Positions 25,734 to 41,500 of a stretch of 64,000 nucleotides of DNA are shown here, in pieces. The position numbers and the translations under genes are program-made. Position 1 is the first letter of the stretch. Each line of letters begins with the position of its first letter. Origin of the DNA: Plasmodium brasilianum (Eukaryota; Apicomplexa; Aconoidasida; Haemosporida; Plasmodiidae); NCBI RefSeq assembly GCF_023973825.1, contig NC_090114.1, forward strand, positions 946,501 to 1,010,500, given 5' to 3'. The notes under the pieces are model-generated. The model ran no database searches. It saw only the letters and a program-made list of their open reading frames with translations, and had not been told where the DNA came from.

Positions 25734-28700
25734 TCATATCTTTATTAAGGTAATTGTTCCATTGCTGGAAATAATTACTAAGTGAGAATTTGAGAGTAAG
25801 TAAGCATCAATTATTGTAGTTTTTTTTTTATTATTCATAAATTTGGAAAAATTGAATCCTAGATAGCCAAAATTAATACCGCCAATGATTACACTTTGAT
25901 AAGCATCTCTATCATCACTATTAACATCTGCATCTTCACTTTCACTAATTGTTTTGAAATTATTAACAGAATTATATGATGAGTTACTATTTGAATGTTT
26001 ATATAATAATATATCTTCTTTTACGTTTCCATTTTTTTCTCTCATTTTGTTTTCCTTAGATGTATTAGAAATATTATTATTATTTGAGTCTACAATAACA
26101 CTTACATTATGCGTAGAACTATTGTCATTTAGTAAATTACAATTACTTGTATATTCTGTTGGCACTCCCCTACTATTGGAATAGCTATTGTTAGAAGTAT
26201 TCATTTTATCATCATTTCTTGTATTACTTTGTTTTTTATAATTTGAAGATAAAAAATAGGACAGGTTAAATATTGATATGCCTTCATTTTCGTTTTCTTC
26301 CTTTTTTCTCTTTTCCTTTAACTCATTTATTTTCTCTGCACAGATACATTTTTTCGGAGGCATATCATGCTTTATTTCTATTTCCTTTATCAAAAATATT
26401 TCGAACGCTGATACAACTTCATATATTCGTAGCTGCGAATTGGGGAACAAGAAAAAAAAAAATAAAAAATAAAATAAAATGATGTTTTTTCGCAGTGATA
26501 TCAGTAACGCGCCGAATAACACGGACACATGCACATACGTGAACGCGCACACGGGTACACCATACAAGCACAAACACATATACACACATACATATATACA
26601 CACATACACACATACACACATACATATATACATATATACACACATACACACATACATATATACACACATACACACATACATATGTACACATTTACGAATG
26701 GGTTAAAAAAAGGAGGCAACTGTCACACAGCACACGAATGTATTCGAGAAAGGTTACCCGTCCATCGGTTAAAATAAGCAGCTTCGTAATAAAGTTTTTC
26801 GTTATGAAGATCTTAAAAATTGGAATGTCAAAAGCTTTAAAAGAATAAACTTCTTTATACATTTGAAGGTGAACAATGTGTATATAACCTAACTGGTCCC
26901 CATAAAAAATATATGCATCTTCTGAAAAGTTATATGAATACTGTTTATTTTTAAACAAATTCCAAAAAATGTTTTTCCTTTTTGAAGATTCAGAAGTTAT
27001 TACAGTATTGCTTTTTTTTTTTTTTTTTTGTTTGTTTTTCTTTTTTGTTGTACCCTGTCTCATTTTTTCACTCTTATCATCAAACGGGTTAATAGACTTG
27101 TATAAATAATTAGTTGAAGAAAGCCAAGTACAAAAACTTGTGGCATAATTATTATTTTCCATATTTTTATTTTTACTTACTTGAGTTTTATTTTTTGGTA
27201 GGTTACTAATTACGCATACCAAGGTAGGATGCAATACTGTACCTTTTAACTTTTTACTGTTTCCTTTGTTCATTTCATTCTTAGTCAGCTCCAAAATATT
27301 ATAATTATATTTGCTGCTTTCGTATCTGCTACTATTACTGTTATGGTGCGCGATCATGTTTTTATTCTGCAGATAACTCTTCTCCTCATTTGTCATTATG
27401 GAGCACAAATCCCAAACACATATACACACAAGATCCGTAAGATGACTTTGCAACTTCTTATTTTTTTTGAAAAAAGTAATATTCGATGAATCAAAATAAA
27501 AAAAACGAGACTTGAAATAAGACTGCTTTTTCTTAAACACATGGATGTTTAAAAACATGTCTATCCTGTTCAAGCTCCTTTTTTTCTCATCTTCATTAGC
27601 ATTATCATTATCGTTGTCGTCATCATCATCATCATCATAATTATTTGAACGATTTCCTTCTTTGCAAATATCATACTTTACATTTCCTTTTTCCCACTTT
27701 TTCTCATTGTTCTGTTTACTTGTTACGTTATTGCATCCCTTCTTATCCTTACTTCTAACAAATTCAGTGGATGAAACTTTAGAAATATTTCGGCTTCTGT
27801 CATTGGCATGTTCCTGTTCCTCTTGTGCATTGTTGTTCAGTAACACAGTGTTGCTGTTATTGCCATTACCACTATCACTTCCACTGATGTTACTATTGCC
27901 AATATCGTTGTCGTTCTTGTTTCTTTCCTTGTTACCAAATTCTGAACGGTTCATATTTTTCCCCACTGCAAAAGTTGCACCGCTGTAGTTACTGTTTTCG
28001 CTATGTGATAACGTGTTGGAACTCCTTGTCGGCATTGCTGGTTTGTTGGGGTTTCCCTGATGCTGTTGCTGAGGACCCTGCTCACTGCAAACAAAATTCG
28101 AGTTGATAAACGTGGTGTGGTTGTTTACAGCCTTTCCATTAATTCCTTTTCCAATACTTACCAAATAAAAGCTATTATCATTTAAACATTTAATGTCAAT
28201 AATATCATCATGGAGTTTAAGGACACACATAGCTTCCTTTATGATATAGCCTTTTTTATTATATATTTTTTTTTTTCTTACCTTTTTTTTTTTTTTTTTC
28301 TCCATATTTTTTTTTTTATTTTTTAAAAAATTTTCTTTAAAAAATTTTCGAATTTTTTTATTGCTCTCCTTTATTTTGCTCCCAAAATTGTAATTTTCTT
28401 CTTCGCTTTTTTTTCTTTTTTTTTTAATTTGTTCCGTACTTTGTTCATAATTATTCGCATTTGTTGATACTTCCTTATCGTGCGTTTCATGTCTGTCATC
28501 ATGAGACTTGCGTTGTTCACCTGTTTTATATTCTCCATCATTTTTTATGCGATCATGTTTCTCCTCTACATCCTCATCCTCCTCATCATAGCCGTCCTCT
28601 TCCTCGTCCTCATCCTCGTCCTCTTCATATTCATCTTCATCATATTCCTCGTCATAATGTTCGTCATACTGTTCATCATCGTACCCCTCGCAGTACTGTT

Positions 28701-31700
28701 CGTAGTACTCCTCTTCATAATCTTCGTCATATGGCTCGTCCTCCTCATCTTCCTCTTCATGAACCTCCTCTTCTTTCGTCTCGTACTTTTCCTTACCATA
28801 ATGTGCGTGATTACCTTGATAGAACCCCCCTATTCCTCCTCCTCCTCCTCCTACTCCTGGCTGTTCATGTTGCTTTTGTTTTTCTCTTTCCTTTTCATTA
28901 TTATATGGAATATTATCATAATTTTTTGAATTCTTCCTAAGATTGAGCATTTCCCTATTCTTTCGATCGCTTGAAAAAATTGAAGAGTTTCTATGTGAGT
29001 TTTCGTTATTCGTAATACAATTTTTTTTCTTCTTCTTATTATTACTATCTATAAAATTACCTAAAAAAATATTATAAATATATAGATTGCCACTATCATC
29101 TGATATCATCAAAAATTTACCATTGCTATTCCACAGTACGCTTGTTATAGTACCGTATTTATATGAAATGTCTTCATAGTTATTTGTAAATTTGCACAAT
29201 CTTATTTGAAATTTTCTTTTGTCCAACTGCTGCTTCTGTTGATTATGTTGAATATAGTGTTGATGTTGATGTTGATGTTGATGCTGATGCTGATATTGAT
29301 ACTGGTGTTGGTATTGATGATGATGATACTGTTGTTCTGTGTTGACACTTTTTTCATTATTTATATGTACTAATGCAAAAATTGGCAAGAAAGGATGTGA
29401 TATAATAGCTCCTGTTTTTAATACTGATAAACTCTCCTTATCACATGTTAGGGTATTTATAAAATTATATTTTTTTCTTACACAACTGTTCATATATCGA
29501 TCTAAATACTCAAATAGATTTTTAAATTCATTCTTTTCATTTTTCCCATTTATTTTATCTTTATCATTTAAATTTACGTTGTTATGTAGTAGTAGTAAAA
29601 TCATCTCCATATATTTCTCTGCCGATTTAGAAATAATTATATTGTTCTTTAGTTCATAATTCTTACCATGCTTCTGTCTTTTACCATTACCATTACAATC
29701 GCTATTGTTATTACTGTGGTTGATGTTACTGCTGTAGTTATGATTGCTAATACTTTTATCCCTTGTACCTTCCTGCTCATCATCTGAAGTCTTATCCTTT
29801 TCTTTTATCTTTATATTCCTTGTTTGGTCCTTGCTGCTGTAGATTTTTTCCCCCTTCTGTGGGTTATTATTTGTAGGGGATACAGCGTTCTCTTCATCAT
29901 ACTTGTCATTGTTATCACTGCTAATATTTCTAATGTTGTTATCATAACCCACAGGGATGCTTCTATTCCCAGAACTGCTTCTCAGAGGATGATTATATGT
30001 CTTACCATGACTATGTCTCCTCTTCTTTTTATATTTCTCTTCTTCTTCTTCTTCTAAAGTGTAATAAGCGTTTTGTGATAGTGCACTGACGTTTCTACTG
30101 CTCTGGTAACTGCCATAATATATGGAGTCCAAATTATTTGAACTCAGTAGTAAAGTTAATGTATTATCATATGTGTAAAAAAAATTATGAAAAAAAATAT
30201 TATTAACGAAATAATTATTATACGAATTACTAAAAAAGTTGGTAATGCTATAATCGTTTGGAATGAAATTACTCATAAAGGAACACAATGGAATTAAATT
30301 ATGCATACATTGAATATGCATGCATTTGTATATGTACAGCAATTTGTTCATGTTAATGTCCAAAAATATTTTCTGATTCTTGTTCTTATTCTGTTGCTTA
30401 TTCCTTCCCTTTTTATTTTTTCTTTTTATTGTTTGGTTTTGTTCCTCTGCATGTGCCCACGGGTTAGGTCTCCATAGGTCATCATTATTCGTAATTCCAT
30501 TTCTGGTAATTTCTTGTGCCTTTTTATCTTCATTCACTTTATCATTACCATTAACATAACCTAATGAAGCTTCCTTACAAACTCTGTCACTGCACGATGC
30601 AGCATGTGAAGAGCAGTGGGGTGTTCCACGCCTTTTCTCTGCATTATCATCGCCATTGTTATTAATTCCCTTGCCAGTCATGTTATTTGGCATGGGTGCT
30701 GTAGTACTACCTGTATCCTTGTTATTGCTATACAATTTGCTTGTTTTCCTTCTGTTCGAAATTTTCCTTTTATTAATATTTCTATTATTATTGTTATTTA
30801 CGTCTTTATAATCATATTTCAAATCGTTGTACGATATGTAGTTAATAAACTTACACTTTTTGTTTAGCTTTTTTAAATGATCCAAGATGCAAATTTTTTT
30901 TATTTTATTCTTCCTATGGATGTATATTATGGTGCTATTATGGCTGTCTATTTTTCCCTTTTCAATTATATGCCTTTGGTTAAAATTGCGGAAGAGCAGA
31001 GACAGAGGAATTACATGTGGCAGTTTGTTATGGTAGCTCCTGCATTCGTTCTCATGCTTCATGAGGTCTTCACTCTCACTGCGATTGCTATATCTGTTGC
31101 TATGTCTGTTTCTGTGCCTGTTGATGTGTTTGCTGTTTTGTTTTCCGCTCTGTCTATTGCTGTAATCGTTCACGTTAAGCAAACTACTACCATTTAAGTT
31201 ATTAATGCTCAAACTTTTCGTTTCATTGAGGCTGGCACCTGTTATATCACCACTATAATTTGCAATGGGTATTTTAGAAGCAGTAGGAACAGCAGTGCTG
31301 CTGTCATCTATGTTGGAGCTGTTCGCATTATTGCTTCTAGCATAGTTGTAATTTTTTTTATTTGGACCCTCCTTATCATTAAATAGAATAACGTACTTTT
31401 CATCCTTTTTACTGATATCCATCTTTTGAAAGTTTCTATTACTGTGAAAATGGTACTTGCTTTTTTTTAAGTCCTCTTTCGAATTGGACATATTTAGGTT
31501 CATATCATAATTAGATCCTGTTCTCCTATCATTTATCATTTTTTTTTTTATTTTAAAAATGTTATCATAATTTAGGGAGTAATAGTACGAGTTCAATAAA
31601 TTTTTTTTTTTATTTTTCTCACCCGTTATTCTATTATCTTTGTTACTAGAACTGTCACTTGAAAGCAAATACTCTTTTGAAATTTTTTTTTTTTTTTTTG

Positions 31701-34700
31701 ATTTTTTCCCCACTTCATGATTCTTGTTCTTTTCATTTTCGTTCTTCTCCTTCTCGTTCTTTTCATTTTCGTTCTTCTCCTTCTCGTTCTTTTCCTTCTC
31801 GTTCTTCTCCTTCTCGTTCTTTTCCTTCTCGTTCTTCTCCTTCTCGTTCTTCTCCTTCTCGTTCTTCTCCTTCTCGTTCTTCTCCTTCTCGTTCTTCTCC
31901 TTCTCGTTCTTCTCCTTCTCGTTCTCCTCATACTCGTTCTTCCCCTCCTCACGCGTTGAACAGTTTACAATAACACTGCTATTATTTCCACTATTCGTAT
32001 CTACTGTTCTACTCACATCACTAACACTTTTTTTGATTTTTTTTAAGAAGCTAAATTTTGAATTAAAGAAAGCAAATTTTTCTTGGCTATTAGATTTTTT
32101 AAAAATGAAATTTGTATGATTGCATGTTAGTGAACCTCTTTCTACATGTGCATTTGGAATTATAATATCATCCACTTCGTATACTCTACATCCGTTATTA
32201 TACAAATCATAAAGCATTTTGTATTCTTTTTGATAACTACATCTTGTGTTAGATACACTACTGCTGCTGTTATGATTTTTGTTTTCATATGATATATCCT
32301 TTTTTTTTTCCCCTACATCTGCATGTGTTATGGCAGTAGCCCTACCTGTGGAAGCATTCCCTATGTAATTCGTTGCATTGATAGATGCATTATTATCTGC
32401 ATTACTCAATGCATTGTTTGCTGCGTTGTTCGCTGTGTTGTTCGCTGCGTTGTATGCTACATTGGTTGCTGCATTGGATGATGTGTCGTTTCGTTCGTCC
32501 TTACCCCCAAGATCATCCGCTTCGCCATCATTATTATGTAACGCACTTAAATTATGGAGGTCAAGAATGTTAACTTTATCGTTCATAAAATCATTATAAT
32601 CATAAAAATTTTTATTAAAAAATAGCAAAAAGGATCTATACGTGCAATTATTAAGCTTCCATAATGCATACACATGTTTGTTATAATAGTATGAGATATG
32701 TGAATCGATAAAGTGCTCACATGTAACATAATCTGCTTTTTTTCTTTTCGATTTATTAAAAAAAAAAGGAAATGATAAAAATGTCAACAAGGTACTCTTC
32801 ACATTATATGCTGATTTGTATAATAGCATTTTTAATTTTGAAAAAAGAAATTTATTTATGCAAATTGATAGATTATCTATATGAAGCAATAACACATAAG
32901 TTTTGTAGTAAAACATGTATGTGTCTTTGTTTATAAATCCGTTATTACGACTGAATCTACTGCGTTGACGCTCCCGTTGTTTGTCATACATCTGCCTTAA
33001 CAGCAGCAACTGCTGTTGCTTCTGATGCAGCTGATACCGTTGATGCCGCTTTGAACTACTTGCAGTTGTAAGCTCCTCACACTCCTCCATTTTCCGTCGC
33101 TTGTTCTTGTGTGCATTATTTATTAGATGCAATTTGGGCGTAAAAATATTTGACTTATACGCAAATATGTTGAAGTTACCAAGTAAGAGCTCAAAGATAG
33201 AGAGAAAGATACTAATGATACAAAATTTTTCAAATAATATATCAGCTGATGAAGTCATTTTTTTTTTTTTTTTTTTAAATTATATCCACATGATTTTATA
33301 CTTATCTGTTGGTCTATATTAGTATTATTACTGTTGGGAGTAATTCCATTTAGTAATTGGTTTGATTTCTTTTGTATAATTTCTTGTTCATTGTAAGGAG
33401 TGATAAGAGCATCCTTGTTAAATGTTAAGCTTTTTTCATTTCCTCCTTTTTCGAAACATACATCTTCATTTGGGTTAACAGAAAATTTTCCCGTATGTTC
33501 TCCTTTTCCTTGACATTGTTTATTATATCTGTTCCCCTGCTGATTATTCCTTCGATTTGTTTTCTTATCTACGTAACAACAATTAACGAACTTAGCAAAT
33601 AAGCTAGTTACAGTCGATTTATTTTTGTATACATCCTCTACATTCCAATTCATTTTTTTTATTTTTTTTAAAAAGATATGCAAGATGTGGAATAAATTAT
33701 TGAAGTTTTTCAAATTTCTAAATTTTTTTTTTTTTTCTTTTCCCCCTCCTTCACCCCTATTCGGCCTACACTTATTCTTCGTAGTATTGGTTTCATTTAT
33801 GATAATGTCATCACAATCAAAAAAATTATAATACTTTTTCAATATAATAATGCATATGATGAACACACTGATATAGCACAAGAAAAGATCTATTAAATGA
33901 ATATAATAGCAGAAATATTTGCGGTCAATTTTTACATGCATTCGATGTGCATCTGCGTACTCATCCATCGGGATGCCCGGCCGTTCCCTGTCTTTGAATA
34001 CGTTCGACTTACCCTTTCCACCATGATAATCACCAGAAGTAGCAGCAGGAGTAGAGGCAATATCTCCTTTGCATTTTTCTTTGCTCTCCCCCCCCTCAGT
34101 GCTTACATATACTCCTGTATTTGTCATTGTATTTGATACTGTATTTTCCACTTTATGCTTCTCCCTTGTGCTCTGTCGGCACCATTTTTTCCTTTTTTCA
34201 TGAGCAAAATAATTGGACAAGCTCATTCGGAGAATAATAATTTGAAGGAAGGGTACATGCAAAGCTGTGAGAGATTTATATTTTTTACTTTTCAAAAAAT
34301 TAAATATTATGACTACAACATCATTAATATATATGAGCAAAATCGATATTATGTAACTAATAAGGAATAACATGGTGTCTTCTTTTGTTATTTCTTCGAC
34401 AATGTATAAGGAAAAAAGATTAAAGAATAAATGGGTCAGTACAGTATTATATTTATTTAGAGGCAAGTAATACGAGTTATACGGAGTACACATCTGATTT
34501 GACTGTTCACTTGAAAACGCACGATGACGATCATCATAACGATGATCATTATCATAATCATAGTCATCATCCTCCTCTTTCTCCTCGTTATCATCGTATA
34601 TTAACATAAAATTCAAGCAATTTTTACTAGTACTCACTATGTCCTTATCACTGTTTACAGAATTTATTTTGGCCAGCAGTGAGGTTATAAAAGAGCTTAG

Positions 34701-37700
34701 ATTAAGGTGCTTACCAGATGCTTCTAGAACTCTTAAATCTCTTAACTTGTTTATTAGCAAGAGGACACTGCTCGCATTGTCATCATAGAAATCTTCATTG
34801 TTCCTGCTGTAGTTACCTGTGTTACTTGCACTGCTACTTATACTGCTACCTGCACTTCTACTCCTACTGAGGACAATGCTGCTGCCCCTCCTCCCAGTAC
34901 TACTTCTATTAACAGGGTGGTAGACATTTCCACTTATGTCGATATAGCGGCTATCTTCTGTGCACTTCTGATAAAACGATATCGTTTTATTACTATCATT
35001 AAGATAATTGCTACCACTACAATTTTGAATAGAATAATTAAACAGCTGGCAGCTCTCTCTTTCAATTTGTTCTCCTCTCGAACTTACACCCATCTGGAGT
35101 AACTCCTCCTCAGGGAAATTATTCGAAGAACTACTACATTCTAACTGCACTATGCTCTTAATCTGACAAAATAATATGCGAGTAAGGTTAGAGAATAAGC
35201 GTAAGGAATATATGAAGTTTATTGAATTGTCTTCTTCTTCTGATTTTTTAACAAGTATTTTATTATTATTTTTTTTTCCTTTTTTTGCAAAAGATGATGA
35301 ACATATAATTGAAAATAGATAATTATTACCCCAAAGAAACTTTTCTAAATACATTTCAAAAAATAAAACAAAAAAATATTTGTATTTCTCATACGTCTGT
35401 TTATTTTTACAATTATTAATATTGTAAAAAAAGATGAAGCAAAAAACAAACGACAGGTTGCACATCTTTCTTTTTAAAAAGTGCAATGAGTAGAAGTACG
35501 ACTCGACAGTGCCAATCCTAATACTAAAGCTGTCAAGGATGTTTCTAGTGTTGCTAATGCTGCTAATATTCCCTATGCCGCTAACATTTTCCATGCCGCT
35601 AACATTTTCCATGCCGCTAACATTTCCCTTACCTCTAACATTGTAACTCACATGTGCTTCTACCATTCCCTGCTCCTCGCTTAACTCATTCTTTATCTTA
35701 TCTTTTATAATACTTGTTAAAATGAAAAATAAAAAATTATTTATCTTCTCCTCTTCACATTTTACATACACCTCTTTGTATTTCTTTAACAGAATCATTT
35801 TCATTACATAAAAATACATGTTGTTGTAATAGTTATAGTGCCTATAATCATCCTTATCAGTGCTAATCTTTTCATTCAAAATAAAATTCAAGTATTTCAT
35901 TATGAAATGGAGATCATCCGCGTCTTTCTTCCCCTTGTTCTTTTCTGTGCTGTTCTTACCTGTCTCTTCTGCATTACCATGATTGCTCTCTTTGTCCACA
36001 TCGCTGTATAGTATTGCATCTTCTTTTGGATGGTTTTCTATCCTGTGCTCCTCCGGCTTCCCCTCTTTCGAATGATTCTCTATCCGCTGCTCCGACGTCT
36101 TCCCCTTTTCAACATTACCACTAGTAGAGACATACACATCCTTTTCACTCCCATGCAAGCCCTCAGATTTTTGTTCATCAGATACAAATTCATTATTATG
36201 AACTGATAAATTAACAGGACCAGCGCTTTCAACAATAGCACTACTGTTGTTTTCACTGCATATGATATTACCATTACCAATACCATTACAATTATCACTT
36301 CCAATAGTTATACCATTATCAAAAACTTGTGGAACAACATATGAAATATATATAAGTCTAATAATAAAAATGCTAAGCTGTGCATCCCTTAAATATTGAT
36401 GTATTACATCTACAACATCTTTTATATCTCCTGAAAGGATAAAAAAGGCTATTGCTAAGTAGTACCTTTTTATTTGCATTAATTTATATGCATTGTTCAT
36501 AAGCGCATTAATCCATCTCTTTTGTTTGAAATCATTTGATAAGAAATCATAAACTTTTAGCTGTTTCTTTATTTTATAAAATAACATCAATTTGTGTTTT
36601 TCATTTCTGGCTATATATAATAATGCTAAGAAATCTAAACATTCATTTATCTCATTCTGCTTTTCCTTATCCTCTATATTTAGACTATTTATTTTTTTAA
36701 TTGTTCTATTTACTAATACGTCATGAAGATATAATAAGCTGTTTCTATTTTCAACCAGGTAAAGCAGTTTCATGCTTTTAAAAAAATTAAAAAAGCTATA
36801 CCACAATATATTTTCAATAATAAATTCATAGTTATAAATTTTGTTAATCTGTACATCATCATTTAATTCTATTTGTTTTCCTTTTTTCCTATTACTTACA
36901 TTTTTCTCTTCATACAATTTTTTACTTTTAATCAAAAATATATTTCGATCCATATACTCGCAGTTATCCACAAGATTCACTATGTTGTAGATACTAGAAG
37001 CGGAAGTGGAGAAAGCTGTAGTAGTAGAGATATCACCTCTAGCTTTGATAGTAGTACCAGCAGCGACTGCAGCACCAACAGTAATAGAACGTGCAAAAGT
37101 ATTAGTTCTCTTATAGGGATCATTCAATAATTCTCCATATATCTTATGAAGGGAACTCATATCAAATAAGTCGACAAGCAATAAATCATTTTCACTAACA
37201 CTAATATAAAAATAATGTTTATAAAATGATATCAAGTTTTCCACATAATTGCATATGGTACTTTCTATTATTTGATCATTTAAAAAATGAAGAAAATAGC
37301 TATACTGGTAATGTATTTCTAATTTTATGTTTAATAAGAAATAACAATTTACATATAAACGGAAAAAGAAAAGTAACACATAAACTAAGTTAACTTCCTT
37401 TGTGCTGATATATTCATTACTACTTCTTACATAGTCAGATATGTACATACTTTCATTCTTTACTAAATCCTTTTCTGCAATGAGTTTAAAGTACTCACAG
37501 TGGCATCCAACGTAGTGTTTCCTCTGTGATAACCTAGAATTGCCATCTCCATCATCATTACTGCTATGGCTGCTATCACCACTATAGTTACTATCGTTAC
37601 GTCCATACTTGCCACTAGAAGGACCATCTTCACTTACACTAGAATTTTCCCCTGTCTTTTCTATACATCTAAAATTATGGCAAAAAGAGTTCAACATGCA

Positions 37701-38513
37701 GAAAAGAAGTAATTGGAAAAAGCTATTTAAATGTGGAACGTTCAGATGTAATACTAATATTTGCAGCATTTTAATTTCTTCTATATGTAACTCAAAATTC
37801 ATTACATTCGAATGTTTTAATAAACTTTTGAACTGTTCTTCCTCTTTTCCACGTTCGTCTTCACTTTCCTCTATCTGTGGTTCTACATCATCCATCATAT
37901 CCGACTCTTCCTCTCTTTTTTCATCGCTTCTTGAGTTCAATTCTTCATCTGATGCGCCACTTGCCAGATCAGAGTTGTCCCTTTTGCTTCCCCCATTATC
38001 TTTATCGTATTTTATTTTTTCTGCTTCCTTAGCTTCTTCCTTTTTATCTTTTCCCTTTTCGACTGAATCTTCGTCCGAATTTAAATTAAAGTCATCCAAA
38101 GAAATAGATTCATTGTCGAATAGATATATGGACTTATCCTTGTTATTATCTACCTTATCTTTATCTTTTTTTTTAATATCAAGCTCGTCATCCTTCGGTC
38201 TATTTATTTCACCGGATAGATCTTTTTCCCTTTGTTGTAGTTCACAAATTTCGGTGTTAATAAAATTTAGATCATACAAAAATTGGCTTTTTTGCACGCA
38301 TGAAATATCGCTGTAATTGTTCGAATAAATATACAGCAAATTTTCCTGTTTTAATATAAAATGTAATGAACAGTGTTTTTTAATTTTATATTTTCCTTTT
38401 TTCTTAAAAAATTTATTTAACATTATATTTAATAATAACTTTAGAGCTACATATACATGTGAAAACAACCCCATTTTTATATAATTCAGTAATATAACAG
38501 GATGATAAAAAAT

Positions 38514-38544
<31 letters not shown>

Positions 38545-41500
38545 GAACACAGGAAAGAACGGCGTAGCATTTTTTCATTTGTTCATTTTGCCCTTCACAT
38601 TTTTTTAATTTACTAATTAAATTAATTTTATGAAAAGAGACTGAAGGTCGTGAACGCACTGAACACACTCCACTGTTATAGCAGCACTCTTTGTCAGTCC
38701 CCCGTTTTTTGCTATTTTTTTTCTTCTCGTTTTTTAACAAATTTCCATCTTTCTTCATTTCATTCTCTTCCTCATTTTGCAACCTCTCAAACAAGATTAA
38801 CATATTCTGAAACAAAAAAACGTGCCTTGAAAAAATGAACACATTATTTTGAAACTTTAAAATATTCCATCTGTCTTCATTAACAGAGTTGTTAAATAAA
38901 ACAACTGAAGCATGGTAATTTCCTCCCATTCCTTTTTCCTCTATATGTGCAAACAAACAGTTGTTGTTTTTGTTGTTAAAATTTTTCAAATTTATTGCAA
39001 AATTTAGTACTACAAAATATATATTTTTTTCACCTGAACAAGTCATAAATAATTTCATTTTTTTGTTTCTTAACATTTTTGGAAAAGAAAGAGAAATAAC
39101 ATAAATTTTTCTCTTCTTTTGAATATGCGATGTACCCGTAAAATTAACTATCTCTTCGTTAAAAATTATATCATTATATATTGTGTTCAAATTTAAAATG
39201 TGCAAATTTTTATTCGTAATTAATAAAATATAATAATCATATACCATTGTATGAACAAGGTCCGAAATATTTGTAATTTGAAGAAAATGAATAATTTGTC
39301 CTTTCTGTGCACAGAAGAAGTATAAATTGACAAAATTCATGCTTTCACATTTGAGCTTATTTGACATTTCCCCCTTCAAATATTCACTGTCCTTATAATG
39401 ATGCAAATCTGCATTTTCACTAGGTTTACTTTTGTATTTGTTGTCGTTATTACTTGTGCACACGCTATTCCTCATATGTTCATCAGTGTTATCAATATGG
39501 TCGTCAATACCACTGAGCAAAAGCACGTATTCCTTGTTCATTGTTTTGTTTTTACTAACACGTACTTCTCTTCTTTTAAAGGAAAATGAGTCGTCCATAT
39601 TTTTATAAAACATCCCATCAGTGTTTTTAAGAAATATATCGTCATTGCTTTCATAAAACGTGCTATCAATACTTTTGTAGGGAGCGTTATGGTTCGACGT
39701 AGGAATGGAATAACTGTCAGAGGCTTCATTTTCATATTCTTGATAACATGCGTCGAAAGAAGAATTTTCTGGGCTATTTATTTCCCTGTAGGAATTATTT
39801 TTCAATTTATTTGATATCAACAAGGTATGATTTGATGCTAAGAGGAATATGTTTTGGTATGACAAGTAAAAACTGGACAGTAAAAATTTGGGTTGTGTAG
39901 GATTAAACAAAGTGAATATGTTTTTTAATTTTAAATTAATATATATAAAATTACCCTTACAAATTTCAAGGGTTGATATAGTAAGCATATACACCTTTTT
40001 CTTCTTTTTTTCTTGATCTAAATATGTGTATTTTATAATTAACAGAAAATGTTGTTCATTATTTTTATAATATAAATGAAAATCTTTTATCATGTAATTC
40101 ACAATTTTGAAATAATTCCCCTTTTCCATTTCTGCAATATCATGTTTAACTTTATTTATATATTTATTATATGTTAAAGTAATTTTTTGATTTGAACTTT
40201 TTGCAAAATCTTCTTCTCCCTTTTTATTATTATTCAATTTTGTATCATGATAAATTTCATCAAATATACAAAGCATTTTCATATTATGAACAATATTCAT
40301 TCTCTCTGATTTCAATACAAAAATATGTTCCCTCTCCTTATCAATACACATTAATAAAAAAAAGGAATCAAAAGATTCAATAATGCTACTTTTATATACC
40401 AACGGAATAACATTTTTTTTTTCTAAAAATTCGCTAGCTGAAATAAAAATATTTTTATTTTTCCTGACTTGTTCATAATAATTGCAAATTTTGTACGTAT
40501 AACTGTAAATGAAATGCGATTTTGCCTTTAAACAAATATTTCCCTTGTGCTTTAAAATGTAATACTTGTCAATATACATGCTGTTTACACAGCATATTAG
40601 GGGAAATTCTTTTCTTTTCTTTCGTCTCTTTATTTTATTATTTTTCATATCTTCCACATTTCCCACATTTCCCACATTGGCAATATTTGAATCATTTGGC
40701 ACATTTCGGACATTCCCATAGTTTTCCACCGTTGGCAATTTTCCACCGTAATTATTCGTGTACCCGATTTGATTACTACTATTACAGTTGTTCGAATTTT
40801 TATCCGCTAACGAGACATGCTGGTTTAGCACATTCAAACCATTTGCGTTCATGAAGCTATGACTATATGCATCCATCATACTGTTGTTTTGTGTAATATT
40901 CTCAGTTAGGCTGTGATTACTAATAAATTTAACTTCTTTAGATGAGCAATCCTTTTCCCTTTTGGTAGTAATAATTCCAGTGGTGTTATTATCACCTTGA
41001 TGAGGAATTGCATTCCTGTGTTCTTTTCTTTTTATGCATCCAGAAAAGTTATACAGGTATAATTTGTAACTTGACTTGTTGACTAAAACAAGTACGTTTT
41101 GATACATGCTGATGTCCATATGGTAATACTCTTCTAGTTTGTGCCAATCCATTTTGTCCACTGGTAGGGAATTCTGTTCATCCGTTTGCTTGTTTTGTAT
41201 GTTTTGCAAGTTTTGCATATTTCGCTCAGTTTGCTCATTCTGCTTAATTTGCTCATTATGCTCAGTCTGCTCATTATGCTCATTATGCTTATTTTGCTCA
41301 TTATGCTCAGTCTGCTCATTTTGCTCATTTTGCTCATTCTGCTCATTCTGCTCATTCTGCTTATTTTGCTCATTTTTTATTTTTCTTTTTAAAAAACGCT
41401 TCTCACAATTTTGATTTAGTGCACATGTTTTATAATCAAGCAAATACCTAACACTTACACTCTTTTCTTTTTTAATCCATATATCACTAGGTTTGATAAG

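Noticed and set aside
26419..26777. Tyr/Val/Cys/Met or Thr/His/Ile-rich frames on both strands
   Set aside because: Translated CA/TA microsatellite inside the Rav1-like intron.
34971..34992. 20-base perfect palindrome ATAAAACGAT/ATCGTTTTAT
   Set aside because: It lies within Rav1-like coding sequence and is explained by codon use in an A/T-rich genome; no partner sites.
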